Below, one piece after another: positions 23,368 through 34,407 of a DNA stretch of 64,000 nt. Position numbers and translations under genes: made by a program. Numbering within the stretch: the stretch's first letter is position 1; every line of letters begins with the position of its first letter. The notes below the pieces were generated by a model. It saw only the letters and a list, made by a program, of their open reading frames with translations. It ran no database searches and was not told the DNA's origin. Origin of the DNA: Pogostemon cablin (Eukaryota > Streptophyta > Magnoliopsida > Lamiales > Lamiaceae); NCBI GenBank assembly GCA_023678885.1, contig CM042994.1, positions 18,881,073 to 18,945,072 of the forward strand, given 5' to 3'.

Positions 23368-23559
23368 CTGCGCACAAGCCATCGAATCCCTCCCATTCAT
23401 GGCCAGGGGAATCGCGTGCTTTTGGATGGGCGTGGTGTGCAAGTACTCACAACTCTGCATGTTTTTCATCACATCCAAGGAGAACCCCATCTCCTCAAAC
23501 GACGTTGCCGGTGGGAAAATGTCGGGCCCCTTTCGCCTCAATCGGAAAACACCGCTTGC
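23368..23559 (-). pseudogene. DEAD-box RNA helicase exon fragment (Q-motif region)
   Basis: An exon-like block begins after GATTCTAG and encodes LRRKGPDIF, PPATSFEEMGFSLDVMKNMQ, then TTPIQKHAIPLAMNGRD and MACAQ. SFEEMGF plus TPIQ is the Q motif that precedes motif I in DEAD-box helicases. The match ends exactly at ACAQ, where the Walker A TGSGKT should begin, and is followed by unrelated AT-rich sequence. MACAQ before motif I is typical of the DDX3/PL10-like branch. Without motifs I-VI it cannot function. It lies 0.5 kb from the Helitron 5' end on the Helitron strand, so it is best read as a capture. The 5' leader-like DNA at 23650-23830 contains two ~90-bp direct copies (GGATAAACCCTAT..GTCTTCACAAAA). 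Confidence 0.8.
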
Positions 23560-24039
23560 CTAGAATCAAGGATTAACATAACATAGATCGAATACAAATC
23601 GAATCATAAATATTAAAGATGAAGACGAATCAAGAAAAGTTGTGCAAACAATTTAAAATCCCCCTTGTGGGGTACCTCCAAAATAGGATAAACCCTATGT
23701 GCGCTATCTCTCTCAAAATCTTCTCCATAGTCTTCACAAAACTGGTGTGTTCCTACGAAATATGATAAACCCTATATATGTCAGCTCGTCTCTCTCCATA
23801 TCTTCTACACAGTCTTCACAAAATGAGGTGAATTTTGAGAGAATTTATCCAGAGAATGAAGAGAAGAGTGAAAGGTGAGAGAAACGTAAGGTGAGAGAAG
23901 AATGAAAAATGAGACAGAAGTAAAAAGGGTTGAGATCAAGTGGATATAAGTTACCTTTAGGTGAATATTAATTAACCAAAAGTGGTGAAATCAATTTTGG
24001 GGGGGAAAGATTAGTGTAAAAATAGGTGATAAATTGGTC

Positions 24040-24061
24040 TTATTATATATAATAATAAAGA
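24040..24061 (-). other. Helitron 5' terminus (TC end)
   Basis: Read on the minus strand the element starts TCTTTATTATTATATATAAT. Its edge is fixed by the resumption of duplication copy B at 24062. A 5' TC followed by an AT-rich start is typical of plant Helitrons. Confidence 0.8.
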
Positions 24062-24165
24062 TTAGAAATATGAAACTTTTAGGAAACTAACAAAATTAAA
24101 AATATGAAAATATTTATGGAATAGAGGAGTATTAAAGATTAAAAACATTATACATATCAATGTTT
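24062..24165. repeat. Segmental duplication, copy B, right part
   Basis: TTAGAAATATGAAACTTTTA and the following ~100 bp match copy A from 2259 on, but without the 265-bp MITE present there. It is therefore both the right flank of the Helitron and the empty site of that MITE. Confidence 0.85.
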
Positions 24166-24184
24166 TAAATTATTAAGAAAGACA

Positions 24185-24835
24185 AACTAAGACAAACTCT
24201 CTTGTGAGACGGTAATTACGTTAGACAGGTGTTATATAGATAAGATATGTTAATTTGTAGTTAAAGTATGATAATAATGAATTAAAATAGGCAAAAGCTT
24301 GTGTGTGTCCGGGCACACGGGAGCACATTCCGTGTGCCTTTAGAATTTTGTGCTAAATTGTATACCTTTTAGTATAAAGATGTGTGTCCTTTATTTTACA
24401 AGGAAAAAACTTGTGTGCGCCCAGGCGCACGGAAGCATACTCCATGTGCATTTAAAATTTTGTGTTAAATTGTATACCCTTTAGTATAAAGATGTGTCCC
24501 TTTATTTTCTGAAAAAAATAAAAATATAATGAAAAGTGTATACCCTTTAGAACAAAATGATGTACCCTTATTAATTAAAGTGTATACCCTTTAGAACAAA
24601 ATAATGTACTCTTATCCATAATACTAAATTCTAAAGGCACACGGCGTACGCCCAGGCGCACGTAAGTCTCACTCATTAAAATATGTTTTTACAGTATTAT
24701 AGTATGATTCACTACAAGCATACTTTAACTACTAATTAAGTACACATATTTTACATACATAGCAAGCATACTTTAATAACGGGTCGATTCATCTTACTAT
24801 CAGTCTCACATAAATCCATCTCACAAAGTCCCTCA
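24185..24835. mobile_element. Outer MITE split by a second MITE
   Basis: The left end (CTCTTGTGAGACGGTAATTACG) pairs loosely with the inverted right end (TGTGAGATGG and AGACTGATAGTAAGATGAAT on the reverse strand). The repeated word GCATACTTTAACTA / TAGTTAAAGTATGATA lies inverted on both sides of the inner element. Boundaries are approximate. It belongs to the same loose group as the TGTGAGA..TCTCAC elements at 25.6 kb, 34.2 kb and 57.9 kb. Confidence 0.45.
24299..24674. mobile_element. MITE, same family as 2300-2564
   Basis: ATTAAAATA flanks both sides (24291-24299 and 24675-24683), an 8-9-bp duplication. One end is GGCAAAAGCTTGTGTGTGTC and the other, inverted, GAGTGAGACTTACGTGCGCC. A ~110-bp unit (CTTGTGTG..TTTATTTT) is repeated in tandem inside at about 24308 and 24409. 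It sits within the outer MITE. Confidence 0.8.
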
Positions 24836-24903
24836 TTAAGAAATTGATTGAATAAAATACACCCAATATTGAGGGGGACGGGAAGGGGCATTTTGTAGGG
24901 TAA

Positions 24904-25192
24904 ATATCAATTTTGTCCTCTAGGATAGGCAAAATTTAAATTCAGTCATAAGGATTGATAATTTTTCAAAAGTGGTCCTTCGATGTCCGAATTTAGTCAT
25001 TTTAGTCCACTTTTGGTCATTTTCTTGCCCGAATTCGGCGATTTTTCGATGAAAGTTAGTAAATTCCGACGAGAAAATGACCAAAATGGACTAAAAGAAC
25101 TAATTTCGGATATCGGAGAACTACTTTTGAGAAATTACCAATCCTTAGAACTGAAATTGAACCTAACCTATTCTAGAGGACCAAATTGATAT
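24904..25192. mobile_element. Fold-back element, 289 bp, nearly all stem
   Basis: The first ~125 bp (ATATCAATTTTGTCCTCTAG.. to ..TTTTGGTCATTTTC) recur inverted in the second half (GAAAATGACCAAAATGG.. to ..GAGGACCAAATTGATAT), leaving a ~40-bp loop. No coding. Weaker relatives with TTTTAGTC/GACTAAAAT words are at 26.5 kb and 29.9-30.1 kb. Confidence 0.8.
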
Positions 25193-26400
25193 TTTTTCGT
25201 ATTTTGTATGAAATCCCGAAACCACCGGCCACCCCACCCTTATTCGTGATGAGCCCACCAAACTCGTATAATTGTCCGAATTTAGCTGTATGAATTAGAA
25301 CAACAATATTGGTGGAACCAAACAAGATTCTTGAATTTATTCCAATTTCTATCCATCAATTTTAGGGTATGATCACCATCATCCCCCTAACCACTGTACG
25401 TAGTCACACCAAACCACCACACCACACAAAGTGACATTTGGGCTTAGCCGAAAGCTGTTCGATGTGGAGATTTGCCTACCACCTTTCCTATAACGAGTTT
25501 GATGAGGAGGGCGCATTTGGACTTTAATCTATCCTGTGACATTTTGGTATTACGTTACTTTTTCAGTCCCGAATTAAATTGCACTGATGCTGCAATATGA
25601 TTGATATTAAAGAATTTTCTTTTTGTTGCTCAAATTTATGACAAAGATTTGGTTGTGACACTCTCACGTAAATATTTACGTGAGATCGGATAAAAAATGA
25701 TATTCAATTAAAGAAAAGTGATAATGTTATTTCATGACAATTTATAATATAAATAAAAAGTAATAATATTTTATAGTGAGAGTGATAACTAATTTAAAAA
25801 GTATAAAATAATATCACGTAAGATGGTCTCACGCAAGACTTGCCAGTTTTTATAATTTTCAATGGTTAATGTAACTTTTTAGGTAATAAATAAATAAATT
25901 ATAAGAATGTTATTTATGTTAGGTAGGTATTTTTTAGTGGAGATTATAAGAATTGTGTAATATTTTTATTTTTTCTTTTACAAACAAAAATAGAAAGTGT
26001 GAAATTTATAATTGAATTGAGAAAGTATATTTAATATTTTCTCGGTCCTACATCTATTGTCACACTTTCTATTTTTATTCCTTTTTTAGCCTCAATTTGT
26101 CTCATTCTTACAGTCGATCAAAAGACGAAAATGTATATTTTTTTTTTAATTTAATAAATTATTTTAAATAGTAAAAAATAGGGTGGACCAATTTAAAATA
26201 ATAGACTAAGTTAATGGAAGAAAATTATTTTCCCTAATTTAAAATAATGTGCAAATTAAACTTATGAAATTTATAGGTTTCACCTTGTAATTTTATATTT
26301 GGAAAGAAAAATATTTTAAAATTTTCAGATTCAACAAAATTAATATATGTGATCCATATCATTTTTTTTTAATTGCATATCACTCTCTCTACTAAAAATA
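25193..26400. other. Non-coding; one MITE at about 25640-25850
   Basis: About 25640-25850 starts GTGACACTCTCACGTAAATA and ends CACGCAAGACTTGCCAG. It is a member of the family whose best-bounded copy is 34155-34407. The stretch 25230-25520 is less AT-rich but shows no frame or motif I can support. Confidence 0.5.
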
Positions 26401-26480
26401 AATGCATTACTAACCAGACTGGGCTCCTCACTTAGTGAGACACCCAAGTTCGATTCCTATTGGGAACGAATTAGGAGAAA
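26400..26480 (+). mobile_element. Possible tRNA-derived SINE remnant
   Basis: The phrase AAGTTCGATTCCTATTGGGA has the form of a Pol III B box (GTTCGATTCC) and is preceded by an AACCAGACTGGGCTCCTCAC stretch in the place of an A-box region. Plant tRNA-derived SINEs look like this. No poly(A)/T tail or target duplication was found, so it is tentative. Confidence 0.3.
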
Positions 26481-28459
26481 TGCATTACTTTATAGTGTCC
26501 ATCGGATTTGTTACCTAAAAGGCTAAATTTAGATAAAAATAACTAAAAGTTGACAAAAAATGACTAAATTTAAGAGTTGCAAATGAAAAAAAGTCTAAAG
26601 TTAAAATAGGCTAAAATTAATTTACAGTATAATAAAAGACTTAATATCAAAATAAAATAGAGATCCAAACTGCCTAAATTGTTCAAATAATACTCATGAG
26701 ATTAGTTTTTATTTACTATAAAAAAAATTACTTAAAACTTTTTACCCGTCTCATCAAATGAGTGTCTAAAAACAATCTCAAGATTAACTCTTTACTCGAT
26801 AAGGGTGGCCCATCTACCACACATTTGTTTTCTTGTGTCATTTCATTAGATATATGATTAATGCATAATAGAGGAAAAAATCTAAGAGTTGCTCATTGTA
26901 TGTACTCCCTCCGTATTTGTAAATAACACACGTATTTTTTTACGCGGTGATTAAGAAAAGTTATTTTTTTTATGTAAAAGATGTATAAAATTATTTGGGA
27001 TGTGTGTAAAAAGTGAGTATTTTAGATAATTTAATGAAAAATTTATGTAAAGTTGTTGGAATACGTTTAAAAAGTGAGTATTGTTGAGATGTATTTTTTC
27101 CATTTTAAAAAACATGTATAAGTATTGAGACGGATCAAAAAAGAAAGTGTGAAATAATTAACGGGACAATATGTGCTGTTTGTTTAAGTTTTTGTAAGGC
27201 TTGGACACCTAGCTATTAAATAGTGATAAATTTTTGTTTTGATTTTTTCATTGAGTAGATTTTAATTTTATATTAAATCATTATCTTGAAAGATATCAAT
27301 TTGTGTAAGAAAATAGATGAGATGAGAGGGATAAAGAGAAAATGAGTATAAAAGATGAGTGTGCTGAATGATATATATAGGATTTATAGATATATAGAGG
27401 TGATTTTTAAAATTTATACTTGAGTTTTGAATACTAAAATCGAAAACAAACATTACATATATATTTTCATCTTTTACAAATCATATGATATAGAAAATGT
27501 TACGTCAATGTCAAAACAACACATATGTAGTAAATCAGGACCAACATTCTAGATACCTTACTTTAGAAAATAAAAAATTGGGCAGCGGAATGATGGAATT
27601 TCAGACATGCATGATATAAGGCGTTGAATCAAAAGAGAGATATGTGGAGCAACTTTGAGAGGATACCACACAACACAAAACAGAATCCTCCATTCAAATA
27701 TTTGCCACCACCACTATGCACAATATTTAGAATCAACACCAAATCAATGATTAACACTCTTAACACTTTTGACTAATACTCAATTTGTGGCCCTAGCTAG
27801 CTTATATACATATTCTTTCTCCTTTCAATCAACCTATTAATTTCTCTCTCTACTTTATTTTTAACAAAAAAAACTTTAGTCTTGGACCCATGAAAGTTTT
27901 CTATCGAAATTTAATTAACTAATAATAGAATCTGTATGGGGCGTATTAAAATTAAAAGAAATAAAAACACATTTTATTATATGAACAATTAACAGATTCT
28001 TTTATGTATTTATATAATTTTTTATTTAAACAATTAACAGAATCTTGTATGCATTTATTTATATAATAATTTTTTATAATGATTAACTTAATTTTTTTGT
28101 GCATTCGAACGTACGGATCGCAGGAAATGCAATAGGAATGTTGCCTTCGCTCGCGGTAGCTAAGTATACTAAGTTAATCTATTCAATTTTGATTGAATTG
28201 ACATTAATTAATTACCTTAGGTAGAATGTGGAGTAATAAACTATGAAAGTGTTTGATCCATAGAAAATAATAGGTGGGTTAATAAATTTATACATATGTT
28301 AATATGTGAATATTAGTGTTTTGTTAACTTTTTTAAATTAAATGCCAACTCTCCCCTATGTTTTATCCCCTAGGACCCTTGAATTTTTTATTAACTGGCT
28401 AATTGGAAGACAAAAAATATGTTATGTGTAATTAGTGGGTAAATTTTCTATTACTTTTA
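26480..28459. other. AT-rich non-coding DNA with Stowaway remnants
   Basis: A decayed Stowaway-like piece (ACTCCCTCCGTATTTGTAAA) begins at about 26905, with a poor right end near 27150. Otherwise there is nothing beyond low-complexity sequence. Confidence 0.45.
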
Positions 28460-28701
28460 CTCCCTCTTCTCATAGAAGTTGACACACTTTTTTTGTCTCA
28501 CTAAAGTTGACACATTTCCTTTTTAATACATGGGACCCACACAAAAACAATTAATCTATTCTCATGGAACTCACATATCACCTCTAATACAACTACCCAC
28601 TACACATTAAATATTATTTCGCTCACTTTACTTTATATTAAATTATTATACTCTTTAATTTCCGTGTCAAAATAAAATGTGTCATCTTCTCTGGGAGGGA
28701 G
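28460..28701. mobile_element. Stowaway MITE (Tc1/mariner type)
   Basis: TA flanks both sides (28458-28459 and 28702-28703). The ends are CTCCCTCTTCTCATAG and, inverted, CTCCCTCCCAGAGAAG. The size of 242 bp is usual for the family. Confidence 0.85.
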
Positions 28702-28703
28702 TA

Positions 28704-30602
28704 ATACTTATAACTCAATATGACATAAAATACACTTAAAAGGATAATTTATAAAGTACAAAATAAAATAGAATTATCACTCATCGTTATCATCCAAAGT
28801 GATTGATTTAATATTTTTTTAAATAAATTGACAATAAAACTTAAAAAAAAAAAAAACCACACAATAAGCTCAATAAAAATACGATAAGATATAAACTACA
28901 AAAGTAAAAGTGAGACAAACACTTGTCTAATCTCATCTTTTGAAGAAATCATTTTACGTTTTTATAATTAATTATTATTTTTTATTTAAGATGTTATTAT
29001 TTTTCTTTTAAAATATTATTATTTTTTATTTATTGAAGAAATAATTTACAATATTATTTTTTTTTATTAATTAAGTTTCATATTTTATTTATTCACAAAA
29101 ATCATTTCATAAGTTGGTCTCTCACGCTTATCTTTTCCAAATTAAAATAATAATAATAAGATAAAGCACTCCAAATGCATTGGAGGCTTTTGCCTTTTTT
29201 TAATATATATATGCATAATATAAACCTTTATTAATACTAAAAGAGTACTGAATACTGATACGTATGAAGTAAATGGAAACGTCTTTTTATTTCTTAATTA
29301 TTTTTCTAAATTAATATACTATTTTTTTAAGAAAAAACTATATGCATTTTTTAATTTCTATTTTTAATTAAATTACTCCTTCCATCCCATGAATATTGTT
29401 AAAAAAAGTATCTTATAAATGATGTTACATTTTTTTTTCTTTTTTTTATAGATAAGACCCATGCAAAATATTTAAATATTTTAAGGAACCCACAGCAGTA
29501 TGCCAGTACAAATACCTACCATACATAAAAATATCATTTCTCTCCCTTTACAATATGTTAATAAATAAAATTCCTAAATCTATATGGGCTTATGGAGTTT
29601 AATACTCCATATATGTATACGTGTGTTATGATTTAAGAATAAATTTTGAAGTGAAATCGTTTCATCGAATAAGTTTCTAAAAGAAAAAATAAAGATATAA
29701 TAATTTAAGAGTATTTTTTTGTGAGATAGATATATGTGAGATGGGTTTTGAGATTGATTGATTCGTTATTAAAGTATATTTATTAATAATTAAAATATAT
29801 TAGTGGTGAAGAGAAATTATTAAAATTCCTTCTTTTAAGTATGGGTAATTAATTTCACTTTTAATTTTTTTTTATTTTCAAACTCGCCATTTTGGTTTTT
29901 TTTTTTTTTGATTTTAGTTCTTTTTTACCAATTTAAGTCACTTTATCAAATTTAGTATAATATTTTTTGTCCAATTAGTTCTTTATGCATGATCTTGTCC
30001 AATTTTAATCCAAAAATTAGATAAAAATGATTAATTTGGACAAAAATGACCAAAATAATAGAAAATGATTTAAGAATTGCTAATAAAAAGTGACTAACGA
30101 ATTTTGAAATTTTCCTAATCATATTATAACACTTTAAAATTATAATTTAATATATTATTTATCATACTTTAAAAGAAAATACTTTAATTATTAATAAACA
30201 TATTTTACTTGGATAACAATTATATTTTAAAACATTTTTTTTGTTTACATAAGCACGGTCTCAAAAAAAATTTATTAATAATTTAATAATTTTGTGAAAT
30301 CGAGAAATTATATAATAATTTAATAAAAATTAATGGGCGTATTAATACACTCTAAATAAGAAACCTTAAATTAAATTTAGAAAAGAAAAAAGTTGTTAAT
30401 CACTTTGTCGATTTATTCAATCACCCATGTTTATTAATATTGTGTAATGAGATATCTATTTTATCATTTTAGTTGTTCATCTAAACATATTTATTTTTTT
30501 CCTAGTGAAAGGATCACACATATAACTATCACTAATCACTAATACAACTACATATCACCTGCAAAAACAAAATGATATCATATCAATAGACGGAGAGGGT
30601 AT
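28704..30602. other. AT-rich non-coding DNA
   Basis: No gene. A half Stowaway end (ACTCCTTCCATCCCATGAA) is at 29375. A diverged fold-back relative of 24904-25192 is at about 29890-30090. Confidence 0.45.
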
Positions 30603-30607
30603 GAAAT

Positions 30608-31028
30608 TGTTGGATTTGTTAATATAAAATAAGGAATTCTGCACGTTCCATATCGGATGAGAGATCAAAAAAGGAGGATTCGTAATTGATATTTAAGGAG
30701 GCCTTTGGTTCTGATGTTAGACGCACCAATCGGATACACTTTTATCTGTATTTGATTCTTTTGATCTTTTCTTGTATTCTCTATTTGGGAGTTGGGAGAA
30801 AAGTTGAGAATTAGATAAGATTTGTAATAGTGTGATAATATTGGGGTCGGGTGTGAGAAAAATTACTGTGTGATTGTAAAAGTTTCATATAGTAAGTATT
30901 TTCTCAGGTCCGTAATTTTTCTCCGGTTTGGAGTTTTCACGTAAAAATTCCTTGTGTTGTTTTTGTTCTTTTCTTTTCTCAATATATTTTGCTTTCCTTC
31001 CCAAAAGAATGAATGATTTTTCCCAACA
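30608..31028 (+). repeat. Left LTR of the gag-only Copia element
   Basis: 421 bp, TG..CA ends. It matches the right LTR at high identity. The LTR promoter is not obvious beyond a TATTTAAGG word at about 30689. Confidence 0.9.
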
Positions 31029-31160
31029 AGTGGTATCAGAGCCCGGTTCGGGCACTTTTTAAAATTCTTAGTATGCTCTGTGGTTGCAACGTAATCTGAT
31101 CTTCCACATCAGAAAAGAATTTTTAAGAGACGGTTATTCATTAGGTTAGGTAGGTAAAAT

Positions 31161-31958
31161 ATGTCTTCAATTAAGTTTGATGTCGAGAAATTTGATGGTA
31201 GAATTAATTTTGGGTTGTGGCAAGTACAAGTGAAGGATGTACTGATACAATTTGGGTTATACAAGGCTCTGAAAGGAAAGTCAGGTTCAACTGATGGCAC
31301 ATGAAGTTCCAACAAAAACTCTGGAAAGAGTGATGAAGATTGGGAGGATCTGGATTTGCAGGCTGCAAGTACAATACACTTATCTTTGGCTAAGAATGTC
31401 CTTGCTAATGTGCATGGAATTTCAAACGCCAAAGAGCTATGGAAAAAGTTTGAGGAACTGTACCAGACAAAGAGTATTTCAAATCGGTTGTACCTGAAAG
31501 AGCAATTTCACACGTTTTGAATGGAAGAAGGTACACAAATCTTAGATTATCTAAGTACTCTTGATGGCATCATCTCTGAACTAGAGGCAATTAGAGTGAA
31601 GATTGAAGATGAGGATAAGACATTGAGGCTTATCTTGTCTCTGACACGTTCCTATGAACACATGAAGCCAATTCTGATGTATGGTAAAGAAACTTTAAAT
31701 TTTGCTGAAGTCATAGGTAAACTTCTTTCTGAGGAAAGGAGGTTGATGAGTGAAGGACGTACTTTAGAAAATTCTATAATGTTGGCAAGTGGCAATGGAG
31801 GAAGGAAGAAGGACTCCAAGAATGTGGTTTGTTGGAAGTGCGGAGAATCTGGGCATACAAAGCGAAATTGTCCACGTGGAGGTGGAGCTGGTAGAGGTGG
31901 AGTTGGTACGGCAGATAACTCCGAGTCTAAAGCTAATATTACGGAGGATTTTCTCTGA
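31161..31958 (+). pseudogene. Copia gag polyprotein, two in-frame stops
   Basis: One frame runs from ATG 31161 to TGA 31958 (about 265 codons). It begins MSSIKFDVEKFDGRINFGLW, the usual Copia gag opening, continues with NAKELWKKFEELYQTKSISN, ILDYLSTLDGIISELE and LLSEERRL, and ends with a CCHC zinc knuckle CWKCGESGHTKRNC that binds retroelement RNA, followed by a Gly-rich tail. TGA stops interrupt it at residue ~49 (after STDGT) and at residue 120 (after QFHTF). A short stretch after 31958 resembles the region before protease (CPIVIEKG), then pol is missing. Confidence 0.88.
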
Positions 31959-32286
31959 GGAGAAAATGAACATCCTTATGACATGCCCAATTGTCATAGA
32001 AAAAGGGTGTAGTAATGTTAGATGGGCCACAAGTGCACACATTGGCTTGGCATGGATGCGTGTAATGGAAAAATATATCGATGGCTGATGGACTTCCAGG
32101 GAGGCCAAGAGCTGAAAGTTGCACCATAAAATTTAGCAGGTATTATTCGATATGTGCTGAAAATTATTAGAATGAATTATTCTAAGTGGGTCTACTCATA
32201 TGGTGGAGTAGGATGATTCTTAGGAGATTGAGAATTGATTGTCGGTAAATATAATGTGTCTTATTTTATTTTAACAAGGTGGAGAT

Positions 32287-32697
32287 TGTTGGATTTATCA
32301 ATATAAAATACGAAATTCTGTTTGTCCCACATCGGATGAGAGATCAGAAAAGGAGGATTCTTAATTGCTATTTAAGGAGGCTTTTGGTTCTGATGTTAGA
32401 CGCACCAATCGGATATACTTTTATCTGTATTTGATTCTTTTGATTTTTTCTTGTGTTCTCTATTTGAGAGTTGGGAGAAAAGTTGAGAATTAGATAAGAT
32501 TTGTAATAGTGTGGTAGTATTGGGGTCGGGTGCCTGTGTGATTGTAAAAGTTTCATGTAGTAAGTATTTTCTCAGGTCAGTGATTTTTCTCAGGTTTGAA
32601 GTTTCCACGTAAAAATTCATTTTTTTTGTTTCTATTCTTTTCTTTTTTCGATATATTTTGCTTTCCTTCCCAAAAGAATGCATGGTTTTTTCTAACA
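32287..32697 (+). repeat. Right LTR of the gag-only Copia element
   Basis: 411 bp, preceded by the polypurine tract and followed by the GAAAT target duplication. Confidence 0.9.
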
Positions 32698-32702
32698 GAA
32701 AT

Positions 32703-33155
32703 AAAATTAGCTTGTTTGAATCAGAGTTATGGTGAACTTCCCTAATTTATATATTGAAAATACAATTATATTCTCAAATTTTCTTATTAATTTAATAGGA
32801 CATACTGTAGCATACCTTCCCTTAAATTGTATTATTGGGTCTTGCTTTTTACTGACGGCTTAAAAGATTTTTTTTTGAAATTAAAAGAAAGTTAATTCTA
32901 AGTAAGTGTAAATTTTGTGTAAATATTTTTATTTTGAACAATTTTTTAAGCTTAACTGATAGGACATAAAAACACTAGTATAAGGTGAACTGAGTTTAAA
33001 GAAATATTCCCTCAATCTTTTTAAAAGAGGTGTGGTTGCTTTTTTTGTTATTGATTAAGGGATATAATATTTAATGTGTAGATAAAAAAAGAAATATAAT
33101 ATTCTAATATTTATTGGATAATTATATTAGTATTGTGTATGAGTCACTAAAGATA
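32703..33155. other. Non-coding with a Stowaway remnant
   Basis: An ATTCCCTCAATCTTTTTAAA end near 33005 and the family phrase ATTAAGGGATATAATATTTAATGTGTAG mark a truncated Stowaway. No gene. Confidence 0.45.
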
Positions 33156-33488
33156 CTCCTTTCGTCCAATGCAAAGGCGTGTTTTTATTTTTTGCATGTG
33201 GATTAAGAAGTGTTATTATTTAATATGTAGTGAATAGTTGTATTAGTGGCTGTGTGAGCCATATTTTAATTGAATTAGAGGGTGTCTATGTGTAAAAAAG
33301 GAAAGAGGACTATTTGGGTGGGACGTCCAAAATGAAAAAAAATGGAGAAAATATATTAATTATTTTGTGTGGATTTCATTTATCATAAAAGAAAATGCAC
33401 CATATATTAAGTCGGATTAAAATGTCTGTAAAAAAAAAAAGACAGATTAAAATGATAAAATGTCTTTCTTCTAAATTAACAGAGGGAG
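33156..33488. mobile_element. Stowaway MITE
   Basis: TA flanks both sides (33154-33155 and 33489-33490); left end CTCCTTTCGTCC, right end inverted CTCCCTCTGTTAATTTAG. At 333 bp it is longer than its relatives because of an internal duplicated segment around 33350-33440. Confidence 0.75.
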
Positions 33489-33490
33489 TA

Positions 33491-34146
33491 CCTATTCCAG
33501 TATAGTTTATATAATAATGGAGAAAAAAAAAATCATGAAGATTAGACGAAAGGGATGGCCGAGCTGAATGTCAACTCTAACTTCTTAAATATCGAATGTC
33601 TGGGCAGAATTAATGTCACCGAGAACTAAAAAATCGAGTATTTTGACTTTATTGAAGTGATATATATTCTGACTAAAATTTGTTTGTGATATTTGGGGAC
33701 GAGAAGTCAGAATGATAGAAATGATGACCGTCTAAAAAAATATTTCAATTTTTACAATAAATTAAAAATAATAATTAATTATAAAAGAGTAAAATAAATA
33801 TATTACTTGTACAAAACTAATTTTTGAAATACGAAATAAGTTTTGATAATGTTTTAATAAAAATGTTAAAATGTGGTGTTCTCGAGGATATCCTATCCCA
33901 AAATCACACATTTTTTGAAAGTTGTATCTTTAGTATTAGATGTTGTACCTTTAATATAAGAATATATATCTCTATTTTATGAAAAAAAAAATTTTTTTAT
34001 TAATTATTTATACTATTCATATTTAAGTTGTGATACTCTTACACACCTTCTGCCCTCAGGGATACAAGAGATTAACTCTTAATAAAAAGAGATACGTAAT
34101 TGATGAAATGTGATTGTCGTTCAATTGAACTATTAAGATAATATAG
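33491..34146. other. Non-coding AT-rich DNA
   Basis: No frame or repeat ends recognised. Confidence 0.4.
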
Positions 34147-34154
34147 ATAAAATT

Positions 34155-34407
34155 TAGGCAAAACCTTGTGTGAGATCGTCTCACGTAATTCGTAAGGGCT
34201 TACGTGAGATGGATAAAAAGTAACTTCTATAATGAGAAGTAATACTCAATGAAAAAAGATAATGTTATTTTCATGAACAATTTATAGTATAATGAAAAGT
34301 GATAACATTTTATAATAAAAGTAATAACATTTTATAATCAAAATGATAACTAATTATGAAAGCGTAAAATGATCTCACCATAAGATAATATCACACAAGG
34401 CTTGCCC
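34155..34407. mobile_element. MITE with 8-bp target duplication (reference copy of its family)
   Basis: ATAAAATT flanks both sides (34147-34154 and 34408-34415). The ends are TAGGCAAAACCTTGTGTGAG and, inverted, GGGCAAGCCTTGTGTGATAT. TCTCACGTAA words and an AAAGTGATAACATTTTATAA core identify further copies at about 25640-25850, 48350-48560, 49440-49600 and 57893-58690. No coding; hAT-like or Mutator-like by duplication length. Confidence 0.75.

Larger units (their letters stand above)
2974..24061 (-). mobile_element. ~21-kb Helitron carrying host gene fragments
   Basis: On the minus strand the element begins TCTTTATTATTATATATAAT (from 24061) and ends with CTAG (2974-2977) preceded by a small hairpin, the hallmark of plant Helitrons. 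The junctions are defined by the uninterrupted paralog at 2258/2259: the left flank matches up to 2972 and the right flank from 24062, with insertion between A and T (base 2973 is now G). It contains, on its own strand, a PIF1-like helicase C-terminus, UPF1, Pumilio and DEAD-box fragments and an unknown spliced gene fragment. A hAT-type element and a MULE are nested inside; without them the core is about 14.4 kb. No Rep (HUH nuclease) domain was recognised, so it is probably non-autonomous now. Rolling-circle transposition and gene capture are known for the family; the copy-specific history is inferred. Confidence 0.8.
30608..32697 (+). mobile_element. Short gag-only Copia-type LTR retrotransposon
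   Basis: Two LTRs (30608-31028 and 32287-32697) start TGTTGGATTT and end ..AACA. A perfect 5-bp duplication GAAAT flanks the element (30603-30607 and 32698-32702). Directly after the left LTR is TGGTATCAGAGCCC, the initiator-Met tRNA primer site used by Copia elements; before the right LTR is the purine tract AAGGTGGAGAT. Only gag lies inside; protease, integrase, reverse transcriptase and RNase H are absent. It would have needed proteins from a full element to move. The right LTR has a ~20-bp deletion relative to the left. Confidence 0.93.

Noticed and set aside
26400..26480. Functional tRNA gene
   Set aside because: A B-box-like phrase exists but no cloverleaf or acceptor stem can be drawn; listed only as a possible SINE remnant.
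31109..31432. 107-codon minus-strand frame
   Set aside because: Antisense of Copia gag, no features.
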